DNA of 64,000 nucleotides, taken from NCBI RefSeq assembly GCF_002086485.1, contig NZ_MVHF01000023.1, positions 1-64,000 of the forward strand, written 5' to 3'. The position numbers and the translations under genes are program-made. Under the pieces are notes generated by a model. That model ran no database searches. It was not told the origin of the DNA and worked only from the letters and a program-made list of their open reading frames with translations. This DNA comes from Mycobacterium aquaticum. Lineage in GTDB: Bacteria > Actinomycetota > Actinomycetes > Mycobacteriales > Mycobacteriaceae. This document shows, piece by piece, positions 42,191 to 50,977 of the stretch (positions are counted from its first letter, which is position 1; each line of letters begins with the position of its first letter).

Positions 42191-42706
42191 ATGCGCTATG
42201 CCGCCATGCCGACCTCGCTTAGCACCGCTCGTCTGAACATGAAGCTTCGTGACGTGGGCGACGCCGAATGGAACCTCGCACTGCTCGGAGAACATGACGG
42301 CGGAGTAACCGAGTCTCTCCAGAGCGTCCGCGGTCGGATGGCCGCGCAACGGATTCTGGCCGAGCAGAACGGCATTGGGCTGCTCGCGATACGCCGTCGC
42401 ACAGACGACGAACCGCTCGGTTACTGCGGTCTCATCGTGGGCCGCTGCACTCTCGACGAGCCTGAAATCGCTTACGAAATTTTCAAGCGCTTCCACAGTC
42501 AGGGCTACGCGACCGAGGCCGCCCGCGCGGTGATGGACGCTGCCTTCGCCACGGGTCGACGCCGGATCTGGTCGACCGTCGGCGCATGGAACACGCCCTC
42601 GCTACGGGTCTTGGAGAAAATCGGATTTGAACGCCACCACGAAACCGTGGACCACCGCGGCCGTCCTCTGATTTACCTCGTGCGACAGGCCCCAAGCCCG
42701 TCGTAG
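42191..42706 (+). CDS. GNAT acetyltransferase (RimJ/RimL type)
   Basis: This 171-aa protein is RimJ/RimL-like: LSTARLNMKLRDVGDAEWN (about 9-27), EIAYEIFKRFHSQGYATEAA (about 93-112) and RRIWSTVGAWNTPSLRVLEK with IGFERH. The family acetylates protein N-termini or small molecules. ATG 42191 is favoured by a GGGAGTGA ribosome site, although the frame is open to 42107 inside the preceding gene. A hairpin at 42697-42718 may end transcription. Confidence 0.85.
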   Translation: MRYAAMPTSLSTARLNMKLRDVGDAEWNLALLGEHDGGVTESLQSVRGRMAAQRILAEQNGIGLLAIRRRTDDEPLGYCGLIVGRCTLDEPEIAYEIFKRFHSQGYATEAARAVMDAAFATGRRRIWSTVGAWNTPSLRVLEKIGFERHHETVDHRGRPLIYLVRQAPSPS

Positions 42707-42718
42707 CCACCCGACGGG
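42697..42718. terminator. Hairpin between convergent genes
   Basis: CCCGTCG (42697-42703) pairs with CGACGGG (42712-42718) across an 8-nt loop, at the end of the GNAT gene and 35 bp from the end of the convergent gene. There is no T-run, as is usual in mycobacteria, so it is a possible bidirectional terminator. Confidence 0.4.
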
Positions 42719-42752
42719 ATCCCAGGTCCGGCGGGAATGACGGCGGCTCGCT

Positions 42753-43367
42753 TCAGAACTGCAGTGAGTAGGTGTTCGCCAGGTCGTCCTGGATGACGGT
42801 CGCATCGCGGATCGTGGTGTCCACGCTCAGTGAGTTGTGGAGGATGCGGGTCTCATAGCGCCACCCTTCCGGCAACCTGAGGCGGCGGGCGAGGCCGGGT
42901 AGATCCTCGATCGTCAAGCCTTTGTCGACGGTCTGGCTCCAGGTCTGCATGACCCACCGTCGGCCACCCGGGTCGACGAGTTCGAACACCGGTCGGCCGA
43001 CGTCGAAGGTGAACACCGTGCGACGGTCGACGTGATTGACGTTGTAAGGGGCCGGGTTCTGCGAGGACAGTTTCACGGTGGCCTGCTCGATCATGGAGAT
43101 TCCACCGAAGGTTCTGATTTCCTGCTGCTGATCGGCAACCTTGTCGATCGTGCTCATCAGCCAATATCGCGGACCGTTGAGCAGGGCCGCCATTGCTCCG
43201 TTCTCCTTCGCAATGGCTGCTGCGTCGAGCTTGTCCCACAGCTCGGTCGGGCAGTCGCTGAGCGGAAAACTGTTGTACACAGTGGCCTCCAGCCCGGATT
43301 CGCCCTTGCGTAGCAAAAGCACCTCGCCATAGCGCTTACCGAACACGTCCCCAGAGCGCTCAGCCAT
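42753..43367 (-). CDS. Conserved hypothetical protein
   Basis: The 204-aa protein is soluble and beta-rich (SGDVFGKRYGEVLLLRKGES, NVNHVDRRTVFTFDVGRPVF, WVMQTWSQTVDKGLTIEDLP, GWRYETRILHNSLSVDTTIR). It has no signal peptide or known catalytic motif that I recognise. The pattern looks like a single-domain conserved protein of unknown function. It is transcribed from ATG 43367, divergent from the hemerythrin gene. Confidence 0.65.
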   Translation of the reverse strand: MAERSGDVFGKRYGEVLLLRKGESGLEATVYNSFPLSDCPTELWDKLDAAAIAKENGAMAALLNGPRYWLMSTIDKVADQQQEIRTFGGISMIEQATVKLSSQNPAPYNVNHVDRRTVFTFDVGRPVFELVDPGGRRWVMQTWSQTVDKGLTIEDLPGLARRLRLPEGWRYETRILHNSLSVDTTIRDATVIQDDLANTYSLQF

Positions 43368-43530
43368 GGCGTTCCTCCACTTCAGCGGCCGTGGCGCAGC
43401 CTACCGTGACAGCGCGGACAGCTGACGACGTTGACGTTTGGTCTCCCGCTGCGGGGGTACAGAGGCGTGGTGGCGCGCACAGCCCGTAGCGCGCGCACTC
43501 GAACTGCCCCACGACTGGAGGTCTGTCGCC

Positions 43531-44097
43531 GTGGCCGAAATGATTGTCCAAACGCCCGAGGAAGTTGTCGCGTTCCTCAAAGCACAGCATGCCCTCATCG
43601 AGGACATGTTTGATCAGGTGCTTCTTGCATCCGACCCGAAAGCCCGCGAGAAGCCGTTTATCGCACTGCGCCAACTGCTCGCCGTGCACGAGACAGCCGA
43701 GGAGATGATTGTGCATCCTCGGGTACGCCGCGAGTTGGACGGCGACGATTCGATTGTCGATGCACGATTGCAGGAAGAACACGACGCCAAGGAGTTGCTT
43801 TCCGACATCGAGGCCCTCGACGTCACCTCTCAGCAGTTCATCGACGAGCTCACGAAGCTCAGGGATGCGGTACTCGAGCACGCCAAGCATGAGGAGAACG
43901 AGGAATTCCCCAAGCTGCAACGAGAACTCGATGCCAACGAGCTCAAGCAGATGGCGACAGCGGTGAAAACGGCCGAGGCGATCGCGCCGACCCGTCCGCA
44001 TCCGGGTGTGGAATCGGCGAAGTTGAATTTCGCCGTGGGACCGTTCGCATCGTTGCTCGACCGCGCCCGCGACGTGATCAAACAAGCCATCGGCTAG
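43531..44097 (+). CDS. Hemerythrin HHE-domain protein
   Basis: This 188-aa protein has an N-terminal four-helix hemerythrin-like domain with the diiron ligand pattern KAQHALIEDMFDQVL (H about 18), VHETAEEMIVHPRV (H and E about 54-64), LQEEHDAKELL (about 85-95) and LEHAKHEENEEFPKL (about 119-133). It binds O2, NO or handles iron under stress. The C-terminal tail is Pro/Ala-rich. GTG 43531 is chosen for its spacing from GGAGG at 43517-43521. Confidence 0.87.
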   Translation: MAEMIVQTPEEVVAFLKAQHALIEDMFDQVLLASDPKAREKPFIALRQLLAVHETAEEMIVHPRVRRELDGDDSIVDARLQEEHDAKELLSDIEALDVTSQQFIDELTKLRDAVLEHAKHEENEEFPKLQRELDANELKQMATAVKTAEAIAPTRPHPGVESAKLNFAVGPFASLLDRARDVIKQAIG

Positions 44098-44227
44098 AGG
44101 ACCCAAAGTCGTCGGTTGTCAGAACCGCCAAGACGCGCGCGAAGGCCTCTCGCCTTCGGCTGACTGGTCGGCGTTTAAACCGTTGTGACACAGTTAGTTC
44201 GATACAGCGGTGGGAGGCTGATTCAAT

Positions 44228-45598
44228 ATGGGAAACGCACGCCCGAAGGTCCTGATCATCGGCGGAGGGTTCGGCGGCTTGTTCTGCGCCCGCCGGCTCG
44301 GAGGCCTCGACGTCGACGTCACGCTGCTGGACCGGGCAGCGTGCCACGTGTTTCAGCCGCTGCTCTATCAATGTGCCACAGGAACTTTGAGCATCGGCCA
44401 GATCAGCCGGTCGCTGCGCGAGGAACTCGCGCGTCACCGCAACGTGACGACACTGCTCGGCGAGGCCATCCGACTCGACGCCGCCGGGCGGCGCGTCACG
44501 GCTCGTCGTCCCGACGAGTCGACCTTCGATCTCGAGTACGACTATCTCGTGATCGCAGCCGGCATGCGTCAGTCGTACTTCGGCAAAGAGGAATTCGCCA
44601 CCTGGGCGCCTGGCATGAAGACGCTCGACGATGCACTGAGTATCCGCCGCCGCGTTTTCGCCGCCTTCGAGATCGCCGAGACGTTGCCGGCCGGCCCGGA
44701 ACGCGATCAGTGGCTCACGTTCGTCGTCACCGGCGCAGGCCCCACGGGTGTCGAATTGGCCGGGCAGATCAGGGAACTGGCAACCCGTTCACTAGCGAAT
44801 GAGTTTCACAGCATCGAGCCCGAGGAAGCGCGCGTGCTGCTCGTCGACGGCGGAGACCGGGTACTGAAGAGCTTCCCGCCGGCACTCGCCGAGCGAGCGT
44901 CGCAGACTCTTGACGAACTGGGCGTCGAGCTGCACTTCGGCGTGCACGTCACCGACGTCCGGCGCGACGGTGTCACCGTGAGCCCCAAGGCCGGCGGCCC
45001 GGACAAGGACTACGCCGCACGCACGGTGTTGTGGACGGCGGGCGTCGAAGGCGTTCCCTTCGCGCGGCACGCTGCCGAGGCGCTCGGTGCGCGAACCGAC
45101 CGGTCAGGGCGCATCTCGGTGAACCCCGATCTGTCGGTACCCAACCATCCTCAGGTGTTCGTCATCGGGGATCTTGCCGGCCGCGAGGGGTTGCCCGGTG
45201 TCGCGGAGAACGCGATGCAGGGCGGCTTGCACGTCGCCGCCTGCATCAAGCGTGACCTCGCCGGGCGCGGACGCAAAGACTTCCGGTATCGCGACCTGGG
45301 ATCGGCGGCCTACATCAGCCGTGGACAGGCCGTGCTGCAGGCCGGGCCGGTGAAGCTCTCGGGCGTCCTCGGATGGCTCGGCTGGGGATTCATCCACATC
45401 GCCTTCCTCACCGGGGTGCGTAACCGCTTCAGCACGGTCGGAACGTGGATGGTGTCCATCGCGCGGGCCAACCGCAGCGACCGTTCCTTCATCCTGGGCG
45501 GCTCCGGCCATCCCGACGAGCCCTACACCTGGGAATCACCGGTGCACCAGGGTTACCACTCACCGGGCAAGAGCTCCGACACCAGTCAGACGGCGTAA
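44228..45598 (+). CDS. Type II NADH dehydrogenase-like flavoprotein
   Basis: The 456-aa protein has two Rossmann folds: LIIGGGFGGLFCARRLGGLD (FAD, about 10-29) and FVVTGAGPTGVELAGQIREL (NAD, about 166-185), with the TVLWTAGVEGVPFA and FVIGDLAGREGLPGVAENAM blocks. The C-terminal region GVLGWLGWGFIHIAFLTGVR is the amphipathic membrane anchor of NDH-2 enzymes. It passes electrons from NADH to menaquinone without proton pumping. Located after the hemerythrin gene; no operon overlap is seen. Confidence 0.88.
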   Translation: MGNARPKVLIIGGGFGGLFCARRLGGLDVDVTLLDRAACHVFQPLLYQCATGTLSIGQISRSLREELARHRNVTTLLGEAIRLDAAGRRVTARRPDESTFDLEYDYLVIAAGMRQSYFGKEEFATWAPGMKTLDDALSIRRRVFAAFEIAETLPAGPERDQWLTFVVTGAGPTGVELAGQIRELATRSLANEFHSIEPEEARVLLVDGGDRVLKSFPPALAERASQTLDELGVELHFGVHVTDVRRDGVTVSPKAGGPDKDYAARTVLWTAGVEGVPFARHAAEALGARTDRSGRISVNPDLSVPNHPQVFVIGDLAGREGLPGVAENAMQGGLHVAACIKRDLAGRGRKDFRYRDLGSAAYISRGQAVLQAGPVKLSGVLGWLGWGFIHIAFLTGVRNRFSTVGTWMVSIARANRSDRSFILGGSGHPDEPYTWESPVHQGYHSPGKSSDTSQTA

Positions 45599-45733
45599 CG
45601 ACGCCAGGCCCCGACATAACCCATTTTGTTATGAATGTTTATCCCAACTGTCACATGGGCAACTCTAGTAACGGCGGTCGGCGCTGCCGGCCCCGTCCGA
45701 ACAGCAAAGAATAGAGTCGAATGGAACATCGGA

Positions 45734-46189
45734 ATGAACACCATCCTGTACGTGCGTCCCACTGGCGTCGCCCTTGAAACACAAGCCTTCAGCCAAGCCG
45801 ACATCGCCGAGCTCATCAAGGACTACGCGCTCGAAAGCCTGACCAGCACCGACCGGCAGTTCGACTTCTGGTTCGCCCCGTCGACCCAGTTCTGCCAACA
45901 CCGGCCCAACCGTCGGGCCACCGAATTGCTCCTGGCGACAACACAATTCACGGCAAAGACAGTGCCGCTGCTGCGCGGTGGCGTCGTCGTGGCAACCCAT
46001 GACGCCGACGGCAACCTCGACGGGCTGAGCTGGCACCAGTTGGACCTCCTGGCTTACAAGAGCCACTCACTGACCGAGCGTGACCATCGCGAACTCAACC
46101 GCCGGATCACGCACCATCGACACCCCGGACACATCGCGCAGTCCACACAGCAGCGCGCCAGAACCGAGCCGGTCCGCTACGGACGGTAA
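45734..46189 (+). CDS. Hypothetical protein
   Basis: This 151-aa product from ATG 45734 (MNTILYVRPTGVALETQAFS) has an alpha/beta character with FWFAPSTQFCQHRPNRRATE in the middle and a basic His/Arg-rich tail. No known domain is recognised. An upstream in-frame ATG at 45635 would add a hydrophobic, less convincing stretch. It sits between NDH-2 and a zincin gene and probably has its own promoter. Confidence 0.55.
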   Translation: MNTILYVRPTGVALETQAFSQADIAELIKDYALESLTSTDRQFDFWFAPSTQFCQHRPNRRATELLLATTQFTAKTVPLLRGGVVVATHDADGNLDGLSWHQLDLLAYKSHSLTERDHRELNRRITHHRHPGHIAQSTQQRARTEPVRYGR

Positions 46190-46245
46190 GGCCACGCGCC
46201 GGAATCGAATACGGTGCCCGAACCGGTTCTGGCACCATTGAGCAG

Positions 46246-46608
46246 GTGGATGCGCACTCGGAACCGGGTCGCATCGATCCGTTCGAAGATGCGATCGACC
46301 AGGCGCTGAGCTCCTTGCCTGCCAATCTCCGTGCGGCGATGAGCAATGTCGAGATCGTCGTCGAGGACGAGCCTCCCGACGGGCAACGGCTGCTCGGCCT
46401 GTACCGCGGAATACCGCTGCCGCGGAGGAACAGCGCGTACGGCGGAGTGCTTCCCGACAAGATCAGCATCTTCCGCGGTCCGATCACGCGACTCGCCGGC
46501 GGCGATGCGGATCGGCTACGTGCGGAAATCCGGTACGTCGTGCTGCACGAGATTGCGCACCACTTCGGCATCACCGACGAGCGGTTGATCGAGCTCGATC
46601 GCTACTGA
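46246..46608 (+). CDS. Zincin-like metallopeptidase family protein
   Basis: The 120-aa protein ends with VVLHEIAHHFGITDERLIEL, where HEIAH is an HExxH zinc site and the following residues complete the minimal zincin fold of this family. The rest is VEIVVEDEPPDGQRLLGLYR and a short loop. Members are small predicted metallopeptidases of unknown substrates. GTG 46246 starts it 56 bp after the previous gene. Confidence 0.82.
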   Translation: MDAHSEPGRIDPFEDAIDQALSSLPANLRAAMSNVEIVVEDEPPDGQRLLGLYRGIPLPRRNSAYGGVLPDKISIFRGPITRLAGGDADRLRAEIRYVVLHEIAHHFGITDERLIELDRY

Positions 46609-46703
46609 CGCGACCGACCGCCAAACAACCGGCGCACGAGCGTCGGCGATGCACAGCACCTAAGCGGCTATCTCTCGATGTCATCTTGACGCCATCAACC
46701 ACT

Positions 46704-46738
46704 AACCTACGGTGCCGTAGGTTACGGTACCGTAGGTT
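46704..46738. promoter_or_regulatory. Overlapping palindromes upstream of the desaturase gene
   Basis: AACCTACGGTGCCGTAGGTT (46704-46723) has 9-bp perfect arms. A second palindrome TACGGTACCGTA (46723-46734) follows with its centre 15 bp further on, sharing the CGG/CCG arms. The pair lies 39-73 bp before the desA-like start. TetR-type regulators such as MadR control desaturases in mycobacteria; that link is inference. Confidence 0.6.
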
Positions 46739-46776
46739 CTAGACCGAGTACCAACAGTGGATGAAGGGACTGACCG

Positions 46777-47685
46777 ATGGATGCCCAAGCAGCCGTGCTG
46801 TACGAACTGGAACCGGTTGTCGCACAGAACCTTGACCGTCACCTGGCGATGGCCCGCGAATGGTTCCCGCACGACTACGTGCCGTGGAGCCGCGGACGCG
46901 ATTTCGCGTTCCTCGGCGGCGAAGACTGGCAGCCGGAGGACTCGCCGCTGGACCCCGTCGCCAAGGTGGCGATGACCGTCAACCTGCTGACCGAGGACAA
47001 TCTGCCGTCGTATCACCGCGAGATCGCCACCCGTTTCTCCCGCGACGGCGCCTGGGGCACCTGGATCGGACAGTGGACCGCCGAGGAAGGCCGCCACAGC
47101 ATCGTGCTCCGCGACTACCTGGTGGTAACGCGCGGCGTCGACCCTGTCGCCCTCGAACGCCTCCGGATGGAGCACACCGTCGCCGGGTACGACGCGGGCG
47201 ACAGGACTCCTCTGGCGGTGCTGGCCTACGTGTCATTCCAAGAACTGGCCACGCGGGTCTCGCACCGCAACACCGGCCGAGCGTCGGGCTGCCCGGTGGC
47301 TGATCAGCTCCTCGCCCGCATTGCCGCCGACGAGAACCTGCACATGGTGTTCTACCGCAATCTGATGGCCGCGGCTCTGGAGGTCGCCCCTGACGCGGCG
47401 ATGGCCGCGATCCGCGACGAGGTCATCAATTTCGCGATGCCCGGCCTGGGCATGGCCGACTTCGCCCAGAACGCCATCACCATCGCGAAAGCCGGGATCT
47501 ACGACCTGCGCATCCACCATGACGACGTGCTGATTCCCGTATTGCGATTCTGGAACATCTTCGACCGCACCGACTTTGGCCCTGAGGGTGAGCGGGCTCG
47601 CGAGGAACTTGTCGGGTTCCTGGGGCTGCTCGATGAGCGTGCGCGGTACTACGAGGCAAAGCGGAAACACCGCCGTACCGCGTGA
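46777..47685 (+). CDS. desA: Acyl-ACP desaturase (DesA type)
   Basis: This 302-aa ferritin-like protein carries the two ExxH diiron motifs of stearoyl-ACP-type desaturases: WTAEEGRHSIVLRDYL (about 105-120) and AADENLHMVFYRN (about 185-197), plus LTEDNLPSYHREIATRF in the preceding helix. It introduces a double bond into ACP-bound fatty or meromycolic chains. It begins at ATG 46777 after GAAGGGA. The upstream double palindrome suggests lipid-responsive repression. No ferredoxin partner lies nearby. Confidence 0.88.
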   Translation: MDAQAAVLYELEPVVAQNLDRHLAMAREWFPHDYVPWSRGRDFAFLGGEDWQPEDSPLDPVAKVAMTVNLLTEDNLPSYHREIATRFSRDGAWGTWIGQWTAEEGRHSIVLRDYLVVTRGVDPVALERLRMEHTVAGYDAGDRTPLAVLAYVSFQELATRVSHRNTGRASGCPVADQLLARIAADENLHMVFYRNLMAAALEVAPDAAMAAIRDEVINFAMPGLGMADFAQNAITIAKAGIYDLRIHHDDVLIPVLRFWNIFDRTDFGPEGERAREELVGFLGLLDERARYYEAKRKHRRTA

Positions 47686-47814
47686 CGGCCGGGCGGGCGT
47701 GGCGGGGTTTTCAGCGTGGGGGACTTTGACCCCACTGGATCGGCGGCCCGCGGTTCGGTGCCGCAAAACGAGTTGCCGGTCGGCGCCTGGAATGCGGATT
47801 CTCATGGTGTGGAC

Positions 47815-48154
47815 ATGCATCCCAACCAGCTGACGATCACCACGGACATGGTGCGCATTCTGGTGGGCGAGCAGTTTCCCCAATGGCGCGGTCTCCCGAT
47901 TGAACAGATCGCTTCCTCGGGCACCGTCAATGCGTTGTTCCGAATCGGTGAGCGGCTCTCTGCTCGATTTCCGCTGGAATCAGAAGACGCCAAACGTTGT
48001 GGTCGACCACAGGCGACGGCTCGTCGGGATCATCGACGTCGGCGGACTGGGGCCGGCCGACCCCGCTCTCGACCTGGTGTGTGCCTGGCACTTGTTCAAC
48101 GAGCCGGCACGACGCGACACTAGGCGTGAGTGGGCGGGAGGTCGATCGGCATGA
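47815..48154 (+). pseudogene. Aminoglycoside phosphotransferase-family gene with internal deletion
   Basis: From ATG 47815 the first frame encodes an APH-family N-terminus (LVGEQFPQWRGLPIEQIASS, GTVNALFRIGERLSARFPLE) up to about 47980. Sequence then continues in another frame as NVVVDHRRRLVGIIDVGGLG and ADPALDLVCAWHLF, the C-terminal APH metal-binding part. The middle of the kinase, including the catalytic HxD loop, is missing, so roughly 120-150 codons were deleted with a frame change. The gene cannot make an active kinase. Confidence 0.7.
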
Positions 48155-48780
48155 GCGGGTGGTCGAGGCGCCTGTACGACCAATATCAACGCACCAGCGA
48201 GTTTCGGCTGCCCCCGAGCGGACGGGACAACGGCGTCCCAGCCGACACGTGGGTGGTGCTGACCGATCTGGCATCCACCGACGTCACTGAAGTTCTCGCC
48301 TTGTTGGCCCATTCCGGGGTGGGTGGCTACGCCGCACGGCAGGGGCAGTCGGGCAACGGTGACGCAGCGGTCACCCATCGCCTGTGGGTCGATGTCGCGC
48401 AGCGCCTGCGTGCGGAAGAAGTCCTGATGGGCTTCATGCGCAATCATCGCAGCGCCGAGCAAATGCCGCTTCCAAAGCCAAAGCCTAGAGAACGGAGGCC
48501 CCGAGGTCGGAGGCCCGAAAGCAGATCCGGCGCCACGGCGCCAAAGATCACTCGACACAGCGCGGCGGGCTGGATCGGGCGTTACTCCCTGGCTGGGTTG
48601 CTCGCGATCGCATTGCTCCTAAGCGTCGATCGCGGCACCACCACACCACTGAATTGCCTGCTCGCTTTCACAACCGGTGCGGCGCTGATGGCTATGGGCC
48701 ACATCGGAACTAGTGTGCGCACCAGGTTGACCAATCGGGCTGTGGCCAGGCGCGCAGAAGCCCACCGACGCCGCAGATGA
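48151..48780 (+). CDS. Hypothetical membrane protein
   Basis: The 209-aa ORF starts at ATG 48151, overlapping the end of the broken APH gene. The N-terminal half is soluble (TWVVLTDLASTDVTEVLALL), followed by a Lys/Pro/Arg-rich linker and two TM spans (YSLAGLLAIALLLSV and CLLAFTTGAALMAMGHIG) ending in a basic tail. I do not recognise a family. The 3' end overlaps a possible minus-strand gene. Confidence 0.5.
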   Translation: MSGWSRRLYDQYQRTSEFRLPPSGRDNGVPADTWVVLTDLASTDVTEVLALLAHSGVGGYAARQGQSGNGDAAVTHRLWVDVAQRLRAEEVLMGFMRNHRSAEQMPLPKPKPRERRPRGRRPESRSGATAPKITRHSAAGWIGRYSLAGLLAIALLLSVDRGTTTPLNCLLAFTTGAALMAMGHIGTSVRTRLTNRAVARRAEAHRRRR

Positions 48781-48946
48781 CGCCCAGCAACCCCAAGACG
48801 CTCGTCGAATCATCGTGTGGCTCCCACAGCGCCGCGCCGTCTTCATAGTGCCCAGTCCATCCGTCCCCAGCGAACAGCGCCTCGCTGTCCCACCGAGGGC
48901 GCGGATCCAACTGACCTCGCCAAGTGGGCCGATCGGCGCGCCCCAT
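48710..48946 (-). CDS. Possible small membrane protein
   Basis: This 78-aa frame reads PTWRGQLDPRPRWDSEALFA, then GHYEDGAALWEPHDDS and a hydrophobic segment VLGLLGVICGVGGLLRAW. The Trp-rich soluble part plus a TM helix looks more protein-like than chance. It overlaps the 3' end of the plus-strand gene by 71 bp, which counts against it. No ribosome site is obvious. Confidence 0.35.
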   Translation of the reverse strand: MGRADRPTWRGQLDPRPRWDSEALFAGDGWTGHYEDGAALWEPHDDSTSVLGLLGVICGVGGLLRAWPQPDWSTWCAH

Positions 48947-49055
48947 GGCCGTAACCCGCCGCTGACGACACGCTGCTTCAACTGCGACAGGTTGACGACG
49001 AAAACGGGTACTCGCGTCTGAGGTTCATGAAAGCAGAGTTGGCAGGAGTGGTCCG

Positions 49056-49247
49056 ATGAGCGGCACCGATAAAGCCAGGAACAAGATCGATCGGGTCAGG
49101 GGCAAGCTGAAGGAGACGATCGGGCGCGCAACCAGCGATCCCGATTTGGAAGCCCAGGGCAGGGCCGATCAGCGGGCGTCTCATTTGAAAGACGCAGGCG
49201 AAAAAGTCAAAGACGCGTTCCGTCCGCGGCGCCGCAGACAGCCATAG
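49056..49247 (+). CDS. CsbD family stress-response protein
   Basis: The 63-aa hydrophilic protein (DKARNKIDRVRGKLKETIGR; SDPDLEAQGRADQ) is a typical CsbD, a small general-stress protein of unknown mechanism. It starts at ATG 49056 after GGCAGGAG. The DUF1206 gene follows 21 bp later, and the pair may be one stress operon. Confidence 0.88.
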   Translation: MSGTDKARNKIDRVRGKLKETIGRATSDPDLEAQGRADQRASHLKDAGEKVKDAFRPRRRRQP

Positions 49248-49268
49248 CCCCCACCACCGCTCCCCCAA

Positions 49269-50087
49269 TTGGCCAATGAGAACAGTCCGAAGCGGGCCAT
49301 CCGCTCGGCCACCACTCACCCCGTTGCCCGTGTCGCGGCTCGCGCCGGCTACGTCATCAGCGGCATCCTGCATCTGCTGATCGGGGACATCACCTTCCGG
49401 ATCGCGACCGGGTCGGGAGGCGAAGCAGATCAGAACGGCGCCCTGAAAACCATCGCAGACACTACCTGGGGAAGTGTCGCCCTGTGGGTGACCGCCGCCG
49501 CGTTGGCACCCTTGATACTGTGGCGCCTCGCCGAAACGATCCTGGGGCTGCATCCCAGTGAGCGCCGCGACAACCCTGAAGATCGCGAAATCGGCAACCG
49601 GCTGAAGGCACTTGGTCTCGCGGTGGTTTACACCGCGGTCGCCGCCACCGCAGTGCAGTACGCGGTGGGAAGCGGCAAGTCCGGCGCCGTGCAGAACGCC
49701 GGACTCAGCGCCCGCCTCATGCACTCGCCGCAAGGCAAGGCAGTTCTCGTCGTATCGGGTGTCGTGATCGTTGTCATCGGCAGCTACTACGCCTTCAAGG
49801 GAGCGTCACGCCGATTCTGCAGAGACCTCACGGTTTCACCAGGACGTGTGGTGACCGTGATGGGCCTGTCCGGGTACGTGGCCGAAGGCCTGACATTGGC
49901 CGGCGCAGGTGCGTTGGTGATTGTCGCGGCGGTGCGTGCAGACCCGTCAAAAGCGACGGGGCTGGACGGCGCGGTGAAGACCCTCGCCCAGCTGCCTTAC
50001 GGCACAGTTCTGATCTTGTGCGCAGCGTTGGGTTTTGTCGCGTACGGCTGTTACAGCCTGGTGCTGAGCCGCTACGCACGGATGTGA
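49269..50087 (+). CDS. DUF1206 integral membrane protein
   Basis: This 272-aa protein has three repeats of a two-helix unit, about six TM segments: VARVAARAGYVISGILHLLI (about 19-38), ALGLAVVYTAVAATAVQYAV (about 117-136) and VVTVMGLSGYVAEGLTLAGA (about 196-215), each with the R/K-x-GY-x-x-x-G pattern of DUF1206. The function is unknown. The start is the TTG at 49269; no ATG or GTG fits the family N-terminus. Confidence 0.85.
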   Translation: MANENSPKRAIRSATTHPVARVAARAGYVISGILHLLIGDITFRIATGSGGEADQNGALKTIADTTWGSVALWVTAAALAPLILWRLAETILGLHPSERRDNPEDREIGNRLKALGLAVVYTAVAATAVQYAVGSGKSGAVQNAGLSARLMHSPQGKAVLVVSGVVIVVIGSYYAFKGASRRFCRDLTVSPGRVVTVMGLSGYVAEGLTLAGAGALVIVAAVRADPSKATGLDGAVKTLAQLPYGTVLILCAALGFVAYGCYSLVLSRYARM

Positions 50088-50099
50088 CGGTAGCCGCCG

Positions 50100-50711
50100 C
50101 TACAGACCGGACGGTACGACCTTGTCGTTTACTGTCACCGTGACCTGACGGGTCTTCGGGTCGTACGCGATCTTGCCGTGCTCGAACGTCTCCACCAGCA
50201 AGTCGTCGACTGCGTTCTCGTCACTGGTGGGTGCGCCCAAAGGACCCACCGAGCCGTTCTCACCGGTGACCGCGGGTACGCCATCCGGGTTTCGTGGGAC
50301 ATTCCACGCCTCCCGGATCTTGCCCCAGGTGATGTACGCGGGCGTGTCCGCGTCGGCGTTCTTGGCGGTGATCACGCCACCCTGGAACTGCTGGAACAAC
50401 ACGCCGCTCTCACGTGCTCCTGCATTACGGTCACCCGTCAGTGGCTTACCTAGAGCATCCTTCTGATGCTGGGTTGCCGACTGGTACTTGGCAGCGATCG
50501 GGCCGGTCAGCGTCACCTCGACGTCTCGTTCCCCGATGAGCTTCACTTCCGCGGCAGGCGCCGGGGAGGCAGCCGTGGTGGTGGCAATCAACCCGACCTG
50601 CGGTGACGCCGGCTCCTCGGCGCTCTTTCCGGTGCTGCAGCCGACAATGACCAGCGCGGCGGCTGCGGCCAGGCCGAGGATTGCCGTATTGCGCGGTGCG
50701 ATCGTCCTCAT
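50100..50711 (-). CDS. LGFP-repeat lipoprotein
   Basis: The 203-aa protein begins MRTIAPRNTAILGLAAAAAL and continues VIVGCSTG, a lipobox with the acylated Cys at about 25. The mature part carries an LGFP-like region: KYQSATQHQKDALGKPL, GGVITAKNADADTPAYITWG, KIREAW and SVGPLGAPTSDE. LGFP repeats bind cell-wall components in mycobacteria. ATG 50711 is chosen because the signal peptide starts there. It converges with the DUF1206 gene 12 bp away. Confidence 0.82.
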   Translation of the reverse strand: MRTIAPRNTAILGLAAAAALVIVGCSTGKSAEEPASPQVGLIATTTAASPAPAAEVKLIGERDVEVTLTGPIAAKYQSATQHQKDALGKPLTGDRNAGARESGVLFQQFQGGVITAKNADADTPAYITWGKIREAWNVPRNPDGVPAVTGENGSVGPLGAPTSDENAVDDLLVETFEHGKIAYDPKTRQVTVTVNDKVVPSGL

Positions 50712-50977
50712 GTGTTCCTCTCGCGTCTTCCTGCGGTGTGGGCCCAAGTTGCTGAACCGCTCGCCCGGCAAGCACCGCAACCGAACCACGTGGGTGGCGC
50801 ACCTGAGTAGAAGATCACGAATGCTCGATGAAATCCACCACCAATCGAACCGCCTGCCCTTCGAACCGTGGCATGCGGTGGCACGGGCTGGGAGAAAACA
50901 GCGAAAAGCCCTTGGTCGGGTCGGTCTTTGGCCCCAGTACAGAATGTGGGCTCGACGCCGCGCGAACTACCTTGATC

